From assembly GCA_947471745.1 (NCBI GenBank), contig CANJKZ010000507.1, forward strand, positions 372,001 through 436,000: a stretch of DNA of 64,000 nt. The letters run 5' to 3'. The stretch comes from Closterium sp. Naga37s-1 (taxonomy: Eukaryota; Streptophyta; Zygnematophyceae; Desmidiales; Closteriaceae). A program made the position numbers and the translations under genes. Position 1 is the stretch's first letter; every line of letters begins with the position of its first letter. Under the pieces are notes generated by a model that was not told the origin of the DNA, did no database searches, and worked only from the letters and a program-made list of their open reading frames with translations. This document shows positions 1-10,229 of the stretch, one piece after another.

Positions 1-1619
1 GCCGCCCCAGCAGCGGCCGCCCCTAGCCACCTGGAACAGCCGCCACTGCAGGAGTCGCCCCTGGCCCCTGGAGCAGCTGCCGTCGCGGTCCAGCCCAGCC
101 CTGCAGCAGCTGCCGCGGAGCTCCCTGCCGCGGCCCGGCCTCGCCCTACAGCTGCAGCGGCCCTGCTGTCGCTGCCGTCCTGCGCCTGTCCTTCCTACCA
201 CTGGTGAGCACTACCCTGCCCGCACTGCCACTGCTACTGTTTTTACTGCTCCTGCTGCTACTGCTGTTACTGCCGCTACTGCTGCTACTGCTGCTCCTGG
301 CGTGGCCAGATGCAGCTCCACGGCCGTCCGCGTGTGTCCCTCACGCCCCAGCAGCTTCGTGAGTGGTACGCCAGTTGGGGTTGTCGGGGTGGCCGTAGTG
401 GGAGTCGTCATGGAGTGGGTAGTTCGGGAACTTCTTGTAGTGGCCCGGTGTAGCAGCAGCGTCGTCCGCGCGACCCTCGTTCACCCCAGCAGTTTCGTGA
501 GTGGTACGCTCAGAGTAGAGGGTCGCTGAGTACTGCGCGCTGCCCGTACGTTATTAGCACGGGTGCCCGGATTGGTCAGCCTTGCGGGACGCGTGGTCAC
601 ACAGAGTCCCACTGCTTCGCCCGTCTGACTGACGCTTGGCGTACAGAGTTTGGCGACGACGCTGAGCTCCCCGACTGGGTGGAGCTACTTGGACAGAGGG
701 TAGATATCTTTGCTCTTCCCTATGATGCTATTCTCACTGCCATGTATGCATTGTCTACTAGTACCGAGGGAGCCTGTCACCTGTGTGTGCCGCCTGACCC
801 TGGTATCCAGTCTGCTGCTCTAGGTACTGGTGAGGCTGCCGCACTAGGTGCTCGTGTGTCGGTTGCCTCAGGTGCTGGTGAGGCTGCCGCTCTAGGTGCT
901 AGTGTGTCTGTTGCCCCAGGTGCTGGTGAGGCTGCTGCTCTAGGTGCTCGTGAGTCTGCGCCCCCTGGTACTGAGACTACTGAGGCACTGCACACCTGAA
1001 CTCAGGTGCTTCTCGCTGTTTCTTTCGTGACCGCACTGCCCTTGAGCAGCTTGCTCGGCCAGTTGCTGTCTCCCTTGCTGACCCCTCTGGGGGTCCGGTC
1101 ATTGCGACCTCCTCCACTGTTCTTCCTTGTCCTGCGGTTCCGTCGGGCACGCTGTCAGGTCTCCACCTCCCCTCGTTCTCTACGAACTTGGTGGCGGGTT
1201 GTGCGCTCCAGGACGGGGGTGTCCACCAGTTCACCCCTGCCTACGAGCGCGTGACACACTGCACGTGTGCTCGGACGGGCCGTCTCCTGGCTACATTCAC
1301 TCGGCAGCCGGGGTCGGACCTGTACACACTGACCACTGAGTCCCCTCAGGTAGCTGCGTCTGCGTCTGCTTCAGGTCAGCTGTCTGCCCCCTGCTCGTGT
1401 CGCTCTCTAGCACACGAGACCGTCCTCTGGCACCACCGCCTTGGTCACCCGTCAGTGCAGCGCCTTCGTGCCATGCACAAACGGTACCTTGTCTCTGGTC
1501 TTCCCCGGGTACTCCCTCCTCTCCCACCCTCGCCTGCTCCTCCCTGTCTTCCTTGTGTCGAAGGGCGGCAGCGCGCCGCCCCTCACTCCTCGTTTCCCCC
1601 GACGACTGCTCCCTTGCAG

Positions 1620-2060
1620 ACGCTCCACATGGACGTGTGGGGCCCAGCCCGCGTCCGTGGACAGGGTCAGGAGAGGTACTTCCTGATCGTTGTTGACGAC
1701 TACTCGCGCTACACCACGGTCTTCCCCTTGCGCACCAAGGGCGAGGTCCCTGATGTTTTGATCCCTTGGATCCGCGCTTCTCGTCTCCAGCTCAGCGAGC
1801 GGTTCCACTCGGACTTTCGTGTCCTGCGTCTGCACTCTGACAGAGGTGGTGAGTTCTCCTCCGACCTCTTGGCAGCCTACTGTGCGGAGCACGGCATCCG
1901 CCAGTCGTTCACGCTTCCGGCCTCTCCACAGCAGAATGGGGTTGCTGAGCGCCGCATTGGCTTGGTCATGGAGGTCGCTCGTACCTCCCTGATCCATGCG
2001 GCTGCCCCCCACTTTCTGTGGCCGTTTGCGGTCCGGTACGCTGCGCATCAGCTCAACCTC
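1620..2060 (+). other. Integrase core of copia A
   Basis: A retroviral-type DDE integrase catalytic core: an opening MDVWGP motif, VVDDYSRY, then LHSDRGGEF and PQQNGVAERR. It is preceded by the zinc-binding GAG-pre-integrase region (WHHRLGHPS) near 1,430. Its place upstream of RT identifies Ty1/copia. Confidence 0.85.
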
Positions 2061-2349
2061 TGGCCCCGTGTCTCCTTGCCGGAGACCTCGCCCACACTGC
2101 TGTGGACGGGGGAGGTTGGCGATGCGTCACGTTTCCGGGTCTGGGGATCTCAAGCTTTGTCCGCGATACGTCCGCGGACAAGCTCTCCTCCCGCGCTGTT
2201 CCTTGTGTCTTCCTTGGCTTTGTCCCGGACGCGTCTGGTTGGCAGTTTTACCACGCCACCTCGCGCCGTGTCCTGCCCTCTCAGGACGTCACTTTTGACG
2301 AGTCGGTGCCCTACTACCACCTCTCTTCCTCACGCCAGGTGCTGCTGTG

Positions 2350-3850
2350 GTAGACCCCCTCCCCCCTCAGGGTGCCGCTCCCTCAGGTGTGTCCCAGGTA
2401 GACCCGGTTGAGCCTGTCGAGGTAGCTGTCGACTCTCGTCCTGCTAGGGGTGCTGAGCCTGAGCGTGCGGAGGCTGGGGGTGCGGAGCCTGGGGTTGCGG
2501 AGTCTGGGGGTGCGGAGCCTGCGGGTGCTGAATCTGGGGGTGCTGAGTCTGGGGGTGCTGAGCCTGGGAGTGCTACGTCTGAGGGTACTGAGCCAGAGGG
2601 TGCTGCGACTGAGAGTACTACACCTGGAGGCGCTCTTTCCTCACAGCAGCTGCGTGAGTGGTACTTACAGTACTGCAGCCTCAGGAGTGCTGCTGCTGGA
2701 GCTCGTGCTCGTGCTTCCCCTCCTAGGCGGGAGCTGCCCTCTCCCCAGCGACTCCGAGAGTGGTACGCTCGTCGCTGCAGTCTCCGGAGTGGCGCTCCTA
2801 GTGTCGCGGACCCTGGAGCTGGAGGTGCTGCTGGTGCTGGCGCTGCTGGAGGTGCTGCTGCTGCTGGAGGTGCTGCTCGTGCTGGTGCTGCTGGCGCTGC
2901 TGGAAGTGCTGCTGGTGCTGCTGCTGCTGCTGGCGGTGCTGCTGGTGCTGCTGGTGGTGGTGCTGCTGGAGCTGCTGGAGGTGCTAGTGCTGCTGGTGGT
3001 GCTGCTGGTGCTGCTGGTGCTGGTACTACTGGAGCTGCTGGAGGTGCTGGTGCTGCTGGTGGTGCTGCTGGAGGTGCTGGAGCTGCTGAGGGGGTAAGAG
3101 CTGGAGTTGCTGAGCGGCCGCGGCCGTACTACGTTCCGCTCCTTCAGCAGGTTCTTGGTCTCCCGCCCTCTACTGGTCCTACTCCTCCCCTACTGAGTCC
3201 ACCGCCTGTCCAGTCACAGTTACAGTTACAGCCTGCCTCTCCACTGCCTGGTCCTTCTCCTTACACTGCGCCGACGGGTAGTCTTACTGAGCGTCGTGAG
3301 CCTGAGTCTCGTCCTCCGTCGCCTGAGTCTAGTCCAGAGTCGCCTGAGTCGCGTCCAGAGTCGCCTGTCCGCGCTGTCCGCGCTGGTAGTCGTGCTCCGC
3401 GTCAGCGTCCTCCTCCTGTCCTTGGTACTCACTATATGACCCTGCGTCCTTCCACTGCTCCACAGCGTGTCCCTCTGCCGTCTCCTCCTGCGTCCTCTCT
3501 TCCTGACGTTGCTGACCCGCCGTCAGACCTTACTCGTGCTGCCAGTCCTACTGTACCGCGCCTCCTTGCCACTGTTGTCACTGACCCTACCTTTGAGTCC
3601 TCTGCTGCGTCTGCTCTAGTAGCTGAGCTTGTTGACTTTGCTGCCGCCTGTCGTCTAGACTACGCCGCTAGCCTTGTTGCTGAGTCTGAGTCTGTCTGTC
3701 CTCCGTCCGTCGGGGGTGAGTGTGCTCTTGGCACGGACGTCCTTGAGGACAGACAGGAGGAGTTTGAGTGCTTTGCTGCTGCTTTACCTCATCTCGTGTC
3801 CATGCTGATTGCCCCTGAGGGAGACCCGGATGCACCAGACATCCCGACCC
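2350..3850 (+). other. Low-complexity linker of copia A between integrase and RT
   Basis: Runs of imperfect GGTGCTGAG-like and GCTGCTGG-like codon repeats encode Gly/Ala/Glu-rich and then Pro/Ser-rich sequence (repeat-dense at 2,450-2,620 and 2,815-3,090). Elements B and C have a Pro/Ser-rich version at the same position, so this is a lineage feature rather than host sequence. Confidence 0.7.
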
Positions 3851-3929
3851 CACGCTCCTACGCAGAGGCGATGGAGGGTCTCTACTCCTCTCAGTGGCAG
3901 ACAGCCATGGACGCAGAGATGGCTTCCTG

Positions 3930-5400
3930 GAAGTCCACAGGCACCTACGTCGACGAGGTTCCCCCACCTGTGGCGAACATCGTCAGTGGCATGTGGATTT
4001 TCAGGGTGAAGCGGCCGCCGGGTTCTCCGCCTGTCTTCAAGGCGCGTTACGTTGCACGAGGCTTCAGTCAGCGAGAGGGAGTTGACTTCTTTCAGACCTT
4101 CTCCCCGACCCCGAAGATGACCACTCTTCGGGTTCTGCTGCACGTCGCTGCTCAGCGTGACTACGAGCTCCACTGCCTTGACTTCAGCACTGCGTTCCTA
4201 CAGGGCACCCTGCACGAGGAGATCTGGCTGCGCCGCCCACCTGGCTTCACTGGGTCGTTCCCTCCTGGTACCCAGTGGAGCCTCCGGCGGCCAGTCTACG
4301 GTCTCCGCCAGGCGCCCCGTGAGTGGCACGACACACTGAGGACTACTCTTGCTGCTCTTGGGTTTGCTCCTTCTACTGCTGACCCGTCGCTGTTTCTACG
4401 CACCGACACCACTCTGCCGCCGTTCTACGTTCTCGTGTACGTAGACGACTTGGTCTTTGCTACTGCTGACACTGAGGCACTCGCTCACGTGAAGTCGGAG
4501 CTGCAGAAGAGACACACGTGCACAGACCTGGGTGAGCTGACAAGCTATCTTGGCTTGCGGATCACCCGGGACAGAGCACAGCGCACCATCACCTTGACTC
4601 AGTCACACATGGTGCAGCAGGTCCTTCAGCGCTTCCGCTTCACGTACTCCTCGCCTCAGCCCACTCCTCTGCCTACCGGTCACTCGCTCTCAGCTCTGCC
4701 TTCGGATGAGTCCGTAGAGCCGAGTGGCCCGTATCCAGAGCTTGTGGGCTGCCTCATGTACCTGATGACCTGCACTCGACCTGGCCTAGCCTACCCTCTT
4801 AGCATCCTAGCACGCTATGTCGCTCCTGGCCGTCACCGGAAGGAGCACATGGATGCCGCTAAGAGGGTGTTGCGCTACTTGTGCAGTACGTCGGGCATGG
4901 GGCTTGTGCTTGGAGGACGGCGCGACGTTGTCCTCACTGGACACTCAGACGCTTCTTAGGCGGACGACCAGGCTACTCAGCGGTCGTCTCAGGGTTACAC
5001 CTTCAGCCTTGGCTCTGGCTCAGTTTCTTGGCGTTCTACACGCTCTTCCTCTGTTCTCAGCTCCAGTTGTGAGGCTGAGATCTACGCCACAGCCATGGCT
5101 GCCCAGGAGCTTCGCTGGCTCACCTACCTGCTGACTGACCTGGGAGAGCAGCCTCGTTCTCCTCCAGTGCTGTACGTCGACAACAAGGCCGCCCTTGCCT
5201 TGTGTCAGGAGCACAGACTGGAGCACAGAACGAAGCACATCGCTCTGCGCTACTTCCTTGCTCGAGAGCTACAGCAGCGTGGTCAGCTTCGTCTTTCGTA
5301 CGTGGCCACTCGGGCCAACACTGGTGATGTGTTCACCAAGGCGCTTCAGCCTTGTGATCATCAGCGTTTCTGTACTGTTCTAGGCCTTGTGCCTACTGTC
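3930..5400 (+). other. Reverse transcriptase and RNase H of copia A
   Basis: The RVT_2 reverse transcriptase is recognisable from the ARGFSQREGVDF block, the LDFSTAFLQG block, the YGLRQAPREW block and the catalytic YVDDLVF box near 4,440. The Ty1-type RNase H follows and closes with the typical KHIALRYF and ANTGDVFTKAL motifs before the 3' non-coding tail. Confidence 0.85.
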
Positions 5401-5582
5401 CCTCACTTGCTCACTTCTTGACTCTGCTTGTGCTGTGATCTCTATATATATACCTGCATGCTTACACTTGCTAGGTTGTGATCACTGTACCTCTTGTTTA
5501 TTATCAAACTGCATGTGAACTGGTCTTGTGACCGCTTGCTTGTGCTCGGAATTTGTGTGGTATCCTTGAGATCCACCCTGAG

Positions 5583-5608
5583 CTTTGCTTTGCTTTGCTT
5601 TGCTTTGC
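5583..5608 (+). repeat. (GCTTT)n microsatellite in the 3' non-coding tail of copia A
   Basis: Five consecutive pentamers lie just upstream of the polypurine tract of element A. The corresponding positions of B and C lack the run, so it is private to this copy. Confidence 0.8.
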
Positions 5609-5660
5609 TTTGACTGGTCTTGTGACCATCTGGTTGTCTCCCACTTAGCCTATGGGGGTG

Positions 5661-5795
5661 TGTCAAACAGTGTATGTTTACTTTGTGTAGGCTATAGTGG
5701 GTTTAGCCTTAGGGGGTACAACAAACTTAGGGTTTCCTACTTGTACCCACCTTTCTGCTAGTCTCATCATTCTCGTTCAGTTCAAGATTCTAACA
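5661..5795 (+). repeat. 3' LTR of copia A, with polypurine tract at 5,648-5,660
   Basis: The purine tract TATGGGGGTG abuts TGTCAAACAG, and the LTR ends ...TCTAACA, giving the usual TG...CA ends in 135 bp. The next five bases, CGACC (5,796-5,800), match the uninterrupted sequence of relative C around 25,730 (reverse strand). They are therefore the right copy of the target site; the left copy is outside the window. Confidence 0.85.
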
Positions 5796-7992
5796 CGACC
5801 TTCGTACTGTCTTGTTGCATTCGAGTCCTCGTTGTTCTCCACCTGAGTCTGTTCTCCCGTCACCTCCTGAGTCGTCTCGTATAGCCTCCTCTCACCCTAT
5901 CACTGACTACTACCGCAACGCTCGTCCTGTTGTCTCATGCGTTCTTGCCTCTTTTGTCACAGACACTACTACTTCTCTGTCGTCTGTCTCGGCTCTTGTT
6001 GCCGCTGTCGGTGACTTTGCTGCCACTCGCCGCCTTGACTACATCAACCGTGTGGTGGCTGCTCCCCCTACACGTCCTCTGTCCGCCAAGGGTGAGTGTG
6101 CCCTTGGCTGTGACGTCATAGAGGACAGGAAGTTTGAGCTGGAGTTCTTGGCAACCACTTCTTTCCATCTCTGTGCCATGCTGCTAGCCCCTGAGGGAGA
6201 CCCCGACGCTTTAACATACCGACTCCTTGCATGTACCGTGAGGCAATGTCAGGGCAGTGGCCCTCTCAGTGGATAGTGGCCATGGACTTAGAGATGGCGT
6301 CTTGGAGATCCACAGGCACTTACATAGACGCAATTCCCCCGCATGGGGCGAACGTGGTCGATGGCATGTGGATATTCAAGGTGAAGCGGCCGCCGTTATC
6401 ACCGCCTGTCTTCAAGGCGCGCTACGTGGCTAGAGGCTTCGGTCAATGTGAGGGAGTTTACTTCTTCCAGACCTTCGCCCCGACCTCGAAGATGACTATT
6501 CTTCTGGTGTTACTTCACGTTGCAGCACAGCGAGACTACGAGGTGCACTCCCTCGACTTGTCCACGGCCTTTCTCTAGGGCCACCTACTCGAGGAGCTCT
6601 GGTTGCGCCATCCTCCTTGCTTCACTGGCACTTTCCCGCCTGGGACCCAGTGGAGCCTGAGGCGACCAGTCTATGGTCTCCGCTAGGCGCCCCGTGAGTG
6701 GCACAACACGCTACACACCACTCTTGCTGACCTCGGGTTCCATCCTTCGTCCTCCGACCCGTCGCTGTTTGTTCGTTCTAGGACCACACCTTTCTTCGTT
6801 CTCGTCTACGTCGATGACTTGGTCTTTGCTACAGCAGGCAGAGTTTCTTTGGTTGAGGTGAAGTCCGAACTGCAGAAGAGACACACGTGCACTGACCTTG
6901 GTGAACTGCGCCGCTACCTTGGCTTGCTGATCACCAGGGACAGAGCCGCTCGCACCATCACATTGCCTCAGTACACATGGTGCAGCATGTCCTTCAACGG
7001 TCCAAGTTTCAGTTCTTCGCCACACAGTCCACTCCTCTTGCCGTTGACCACATGCGCATCGCTCCTGTTCCTGATGAGCCCTTTGTGTCTAGTGGTTTCA
7101 ACGCAGAGCTTGTGGGCTGCCTCATGTACCTGATGACCTGTACTCGTCCAGACCTCGCTTTTCCTCTCAGCATCCTAGCTCGCTTTGTTGCGACTGGGAG
7201 GCACTGTCATGTTCACTGGACGGCGGCTGTGAGGGTAGCGAAGTACCTGGCGACTACACCAGGCATGGGGCTTGTGCTTCGAGGGACACAGCTAGTTGTG
7301 CTGACCGGCCACTGCGACTCTTGCTACGCCGACGACGTCGAGACATAGAGGTCTAGTTTGGGGTACTGCTTCAGCTTGGCTCAAGTGCTGTGTCGTGGAG
7401 GTCTACTTGGTCGTAGTCTGTGGCGCAGTCTAACGTTAAGGCCGAGATTTACGTCGGTGCCATGGCTGCGCAGGAGCTTCGCTGGTTGACTTTCTTGCTC
7501 ACCGACCTTAGTGAGTGGCCGAGCTTTGCACCGACCTTGTTCGCTGACAACAAGGCCACGATCCTCCTGTGTCGAAAGCATCGACTAAAGAGCAGAGCGA
7601 AGCACATCGACTTGAGGTACTTTCTACTGCGAGAGCTGCAGCGGCGCGGCAAGGCGCGCCTGGACTTTGTGGCCTCAACGGCCAACACTGCAGACATCTT
7701 CACCAAGGCCCTTCCGCTTGGTGACCACCACAGATTCTGATTGCAGCTAGGCCTTGTTGAGGGAGGCCCTCGATTGCTGTAGTCTTGCCTCTTGTTCCTT
7801 GCTCTGTTTGTCTGTGCATTAATATATATCTGTATACTCTTGAACTGGCCTTGTGGCCCCTTGCTTGTGCTCAGATTGTGTGGTGACTTCGTGATCCACC
7901 CTGAGCCTTGTATTGTTGCTTCTCTTGACCGGTCTTGTGATCATTTGGCTGCCTTGCTTGTTTTGATGCCCCCCAATTAGCCTAAGGGGGTA

Positions 7993-8120
7993 TGTCAGAC
8001 TATGTTTGTAATTTATAGATATGCTGTAGTCGGGTACATGCTAGGGGGTACAGCAAACTTCTCGACACTCTTCTTGTACCCCCCTCCCTTCTCTAGTGCA
8101 CCGTCATTCTCGCTACCTAC
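7993..8120 (+). repeat. 3' LTR of element B (main part; last 7 bp at 30,797-30,803)
   Basis: It starts TGTCAGAC after the purine tract CCTAAGGGGG. It aligns along its length with C's LTR (shared core around CTAGGGGGTAC and CTTGTACCCC). The final bases are displaced to 30,797-30,803 by insertion of C. Reassembled without the duplicated CCTAC, its length is about 135 bp. Confidence 0.75.
8116..8120. repeat. Target-site duplication CCTAC of element C (left copy)
   Basis: CCTAC occurs here and again at 30,792-30,796, immediately outside C's two LTR ends 22.7 kb apart. This pair shows that everything between is one insertion with later nested insertions. Confidence 0.85.
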
Positions 8121-8152
8121 TCTCAGAGTATAGCGGAATGATGAATTAGGTC
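8121..8152 (-). repeat. 3' LTR of element C, outer fragment
   Basis: Identical over 32 bp to the start of the intact copy at 30,666. The rest of the LTR continues at 16,665 after element D. AGGTC at its edge is the left copy of D's target site (8,148-8,152). Confidence 0.85.
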
Positions 8153-8272
8153 TGTTACAATCCCAAGTGGGACTTAGCGAAGGATCGCTCAGGGTTGATC
8201 GCAGGGTAGTGTTGCAGCGGAAGTGTTGACCTCAGGTCAGAGTGAATGTAAATGACTTAGATTGATAATAGC

Positions 8273-8414
8273 TGTCAGAATGTGATATTTGTCTAGCCTG
8301 CAGTGGGGTAATCTATAGCGAGTATAGCCCAAATTAGGGTTTCCTATATGTACTCAACTGCCTGCTAGTGCAAACCCTCTTTCTTGTTCTAACTTTCTCG
8401 CCGTTATTCTGACA
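8273..8414 (+). repeat. Left LTR of TRIM F with telo-box and site II-like motif
   Basis: TGTCAGAATG...ATTCTGACA, with a 9-bp inverted end. AGCCCA (8,326-8,331; TGGGCT on the other strand) sits 2 bp before TTAGGGTTT (8,334-8,342), a telo-box. A TATA-like CTATATGT follows. Confidence 0.8.
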
Positions 8415-8476
8415 TGCTATCATAGCGACTACGCTCCTGGCCTGTGGGCCCACTTGCTTCCGCTGCTGTACTGTCT

Positions 8477-8538
8477 GTCGCGCGCCCCGTGGCGCGCGAC
8501 GCTTTTTCTTCCCGCCACGCGCTCCGAGCGCGTGGCGG
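8477..8538 (+). other. Two GC-rich hairpins in the TRIM F leader
   Basis: The inverted repeat at 8,477-8,486 / 8,491-8,500 has 10-bp arms and a 4-nt loop. The second, at 8,512-8,524 / 8,526-8,538, has 13-bp arms and a single spacer base. Both lie within about 125 bp of the left LTR, the zone where LTR elements usually keep packaging and dimerisation structures. The function is inferred. Confidence 0.6.
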
Positions 8539-8649
8539 TTTTCTGCCCGCCACGCGCCTGCCCGCCTCGCGCCCCGGGCGCGCTCGGCGGTTTCACGCCC
8601 CGTCGTCCGTCGCGGCGCCCCCATGGACCCGCGCGCGCCCCCCGCCCCC

Positions 8650-9150
8650 CCCCCCCCTCGTCGCCCGTCGCGGCGCCCCGGGAGCTGCCTCGTCGCCCTG
8701 CCCGTCGCCCGTCGCGGCGACCTGGGGGCCCGCTCGTCGCCCCCTCCCGTCGCCCGTCGCGGCGCCCCGGGGGCCCGCGCGCCGCCCTGCCCGTCGCCCG
8801 TCGCACCGCCCTGGGGGCCCGCGCGTCGCACTCTCCCGTCGCCCGTCGCGGCGCCCCAGGGGCCCGCGCGTCGCCCCCTCCCGTCGCCCGTCACGGCGCC
8901 CCGGGGGCCCGCGCGCCACCCTGCCCGTCGCCCGTCGCGGCGCCCTGGGGGCCCGCGCGTCGCCCCCTCCCGTCGCCCGTCGCGGCGCCCCAAGGGCCCG
9001 CGCGCCGCCCCCTCCCGTCGCCCGTCGCGGCGCCCAGGGGGCATGCGCGCCGCCCTGCCCGTCGCCCGTCGCGGCGCCCTGGGGGCCCGCGCGTCGCCCC
9101 CTCCCGTCGCTCGTCGAGGCGCCCTGGGGGCCCGCGCGCCGCCCGGCTTC
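8650..9150. repeat. GC-rich ~45-bp minisatellite inside TRIM F
   Basis: About eleven tandem copies of a unit around CGTCGCCCGTCGCGGCGCCC. Because the unit is 15 codons long, every frame on both strands stays open for long distances with repetitive Arg/Pro/Ala/Gly peptides. These are repeat artefacts rather than genes. Confidence 0.85.
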
Positions 9151-9764
9151 CGCTCACACGCCGCCCCAGCTGCTACCCGCGTTTATGCCCTAAGTTGGGG
9201 GTATGGGGGTGGCGGGTATGGGGGTGGTGGGTGTGTGAGCCGTCCCCTGCTCCTCCTCCTCCTCCGTCTCCCACTGCTGCAGCTGCCGCTGAGGGGGGTG
9301 GGTGTGTGGGAGCCGAGGGAGTGGCGCTAGGGGGGTGACGTGGGAGTGGAGCTAGGGGTGCAGCAAGGGGTGTGTGAAAGGGGGGTGGGACAGTTGGGGG
9401 AGGTTGAGCGGAGGCAGCCGTCGTGTCGTCAGCAGCGCCAGTAGTCCGGGGCTCTGCTCCGGTAGCCCAGCGAGCCTGCTGCGCCAGTCGCCCGTGGGTC
9501 CGTTGCTCCTGCCGCTCAGAGTTAGCCGCAGAGCCAGTTACTCCTGTAGTCCGGGGCCCTTGCTCCGGTAGCCACCGTGCACGCCGCTCCTGTTGCCCCT
9601 GTGTCTGCAGCTTCACCCGTCGCCTCCTATCTCCACTCCTCTCACGGTCCCGCCTCCTCCTCCTCACTTGCCCTTTGTGAATGCCTCTAGCTTTGCTTGT
9701 ACTTGTGAACCTGCTCTATGACTGCTTGCTGTGTTGATTATACCCCACTTTGACTATGGGGGTG

Positions 9765-9906
9765 TGTCAGAATGTGATATTTTTCTAGCCTGCAGTGGGG
9801 TACTCTATAGCGAGTATAGCCCAAATTAGGGTTTCCTATATGTACTCAACTGCCTACTAGTGCAAACCCTCTTCCTTGTTCTAACTTTCTCGCTGTTATT
9901 CTGACA
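9765..9906 (+). repeat. Right LTR of TRIM F
   Basis: 142 bp, the same length as the left LTR. It keeps AGCCCA (9,819-9,824) and TTAGGGTTT (9,827-9,835). It is followed directly by the second ATAGC and the remainder of D's LTR. Confidence 0.85.
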
Positions 9907-10229
9907 ATAGCATGCATATATCGAGTTTATATTGGAAATACAAAGGAATACAAAACGACCTAGACTAGCCATGTACTCTAAGGGGTACATTCCCTTATTA
10001 CAGCGAAGTTCAAACCGTGCGGCGCGGGAACCCGTTTCAAACCTGTTCCCGCTCTTTTCACTTCAAATGTTTCTGCCTGCATCAGTCTTGGTCAGACGGT
10101 TACCAGCGTCGCTTCGACTCTTCTGACTCCTCGGCTTCGTACTCAGTAGAGTCGGCCCTTGCAGCATACAGGAATGCCTTCTCATAAAGTTTCATATCGT
10201 AACACTCCCCTTCATTCCTGGGCGCGCAA

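Larger units (their letters stand above)
1..5795 (+). mobile_element. Ty1/copia retrotransposon A (fossil), 5' end outside the window
   Basis: Copia order is visible on the + strand: a Cys/His zinc-finger-like gag end (about 470-700), an aspartic-protease-like stretch (about 990-1,150), the pre-integrase HHCC region (about 1,380-1,570), an integrase core (about 1,620-2,060) with a HSDRGGEF-type motif and PQQNGVAERR, a long Ala/Gly/Pro-rich linker (about 2,350-3,850), reverse transcriptase (about 3,930-4,680) with YVDDLVF, and RNase H (about 4,930-5,400). Integrase before RT is diagnostic of copia. It ends in a polypurine tract and a 135-bp LTR. It is broken, with a handful of breaks, but the RT half is well preserved. 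It is inserted in element B in the same orientation. Confidence 0.9.
8273..9906 (+). mobile_element. TRIM-like non-autonomous LTR element F
   Basis: Both LTRs are 142 bp (8,273-8,414 and 9,765-9,906) and differ at about 3-4% of sites. TSD ATAGC lies at 8,268-8,272 and 9,907-9,911. A primer site TGCTATCATAGC (8,415-8,426) matches the tRNA-iMet type at 10 of 12 positions, and a purine tract ACTATGGGGGTG precedes the right LTR. The internal 1.35 kb shows no gag, protease, integrase or RT similarity. It contains two strong hairpins, a GC-rich minisatellite, and a tail resembling that of element A. LTR size and the TTAGGGTTTCCTA core also resemble A, so an A-like element is a plausible helper (inference). 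Confidence 0.85.
8153..10204 (-). repeat. 3' LTR of element D, interrupted by TRIM F
   Basis: The segments 8,153-8,272 and 9,912-10,204 together make 413 bp, the same length as the intact copy at 16,247-16,659. Ends are TGTTAC...GTAACA. A pyrimidine run just to the right (10,205-10,211) is the polypurine tract on the element's strand. Confidence 0.88.

Noticed and set aside
5727-5735. TTAGGGTTT as an interstitial telomere tract
   Set aside because: Only a single telo-box-type unit occurs at each site; there is no tandem plant telomere repeat.
8334-9338. Long open frames on both strands rich in Arg/Pro/Ala inside TRIM F
   Set aside because: They arise from a ~45-bp repeat whose unit is a multiple of three; all frames stay open and no family is recognisable.
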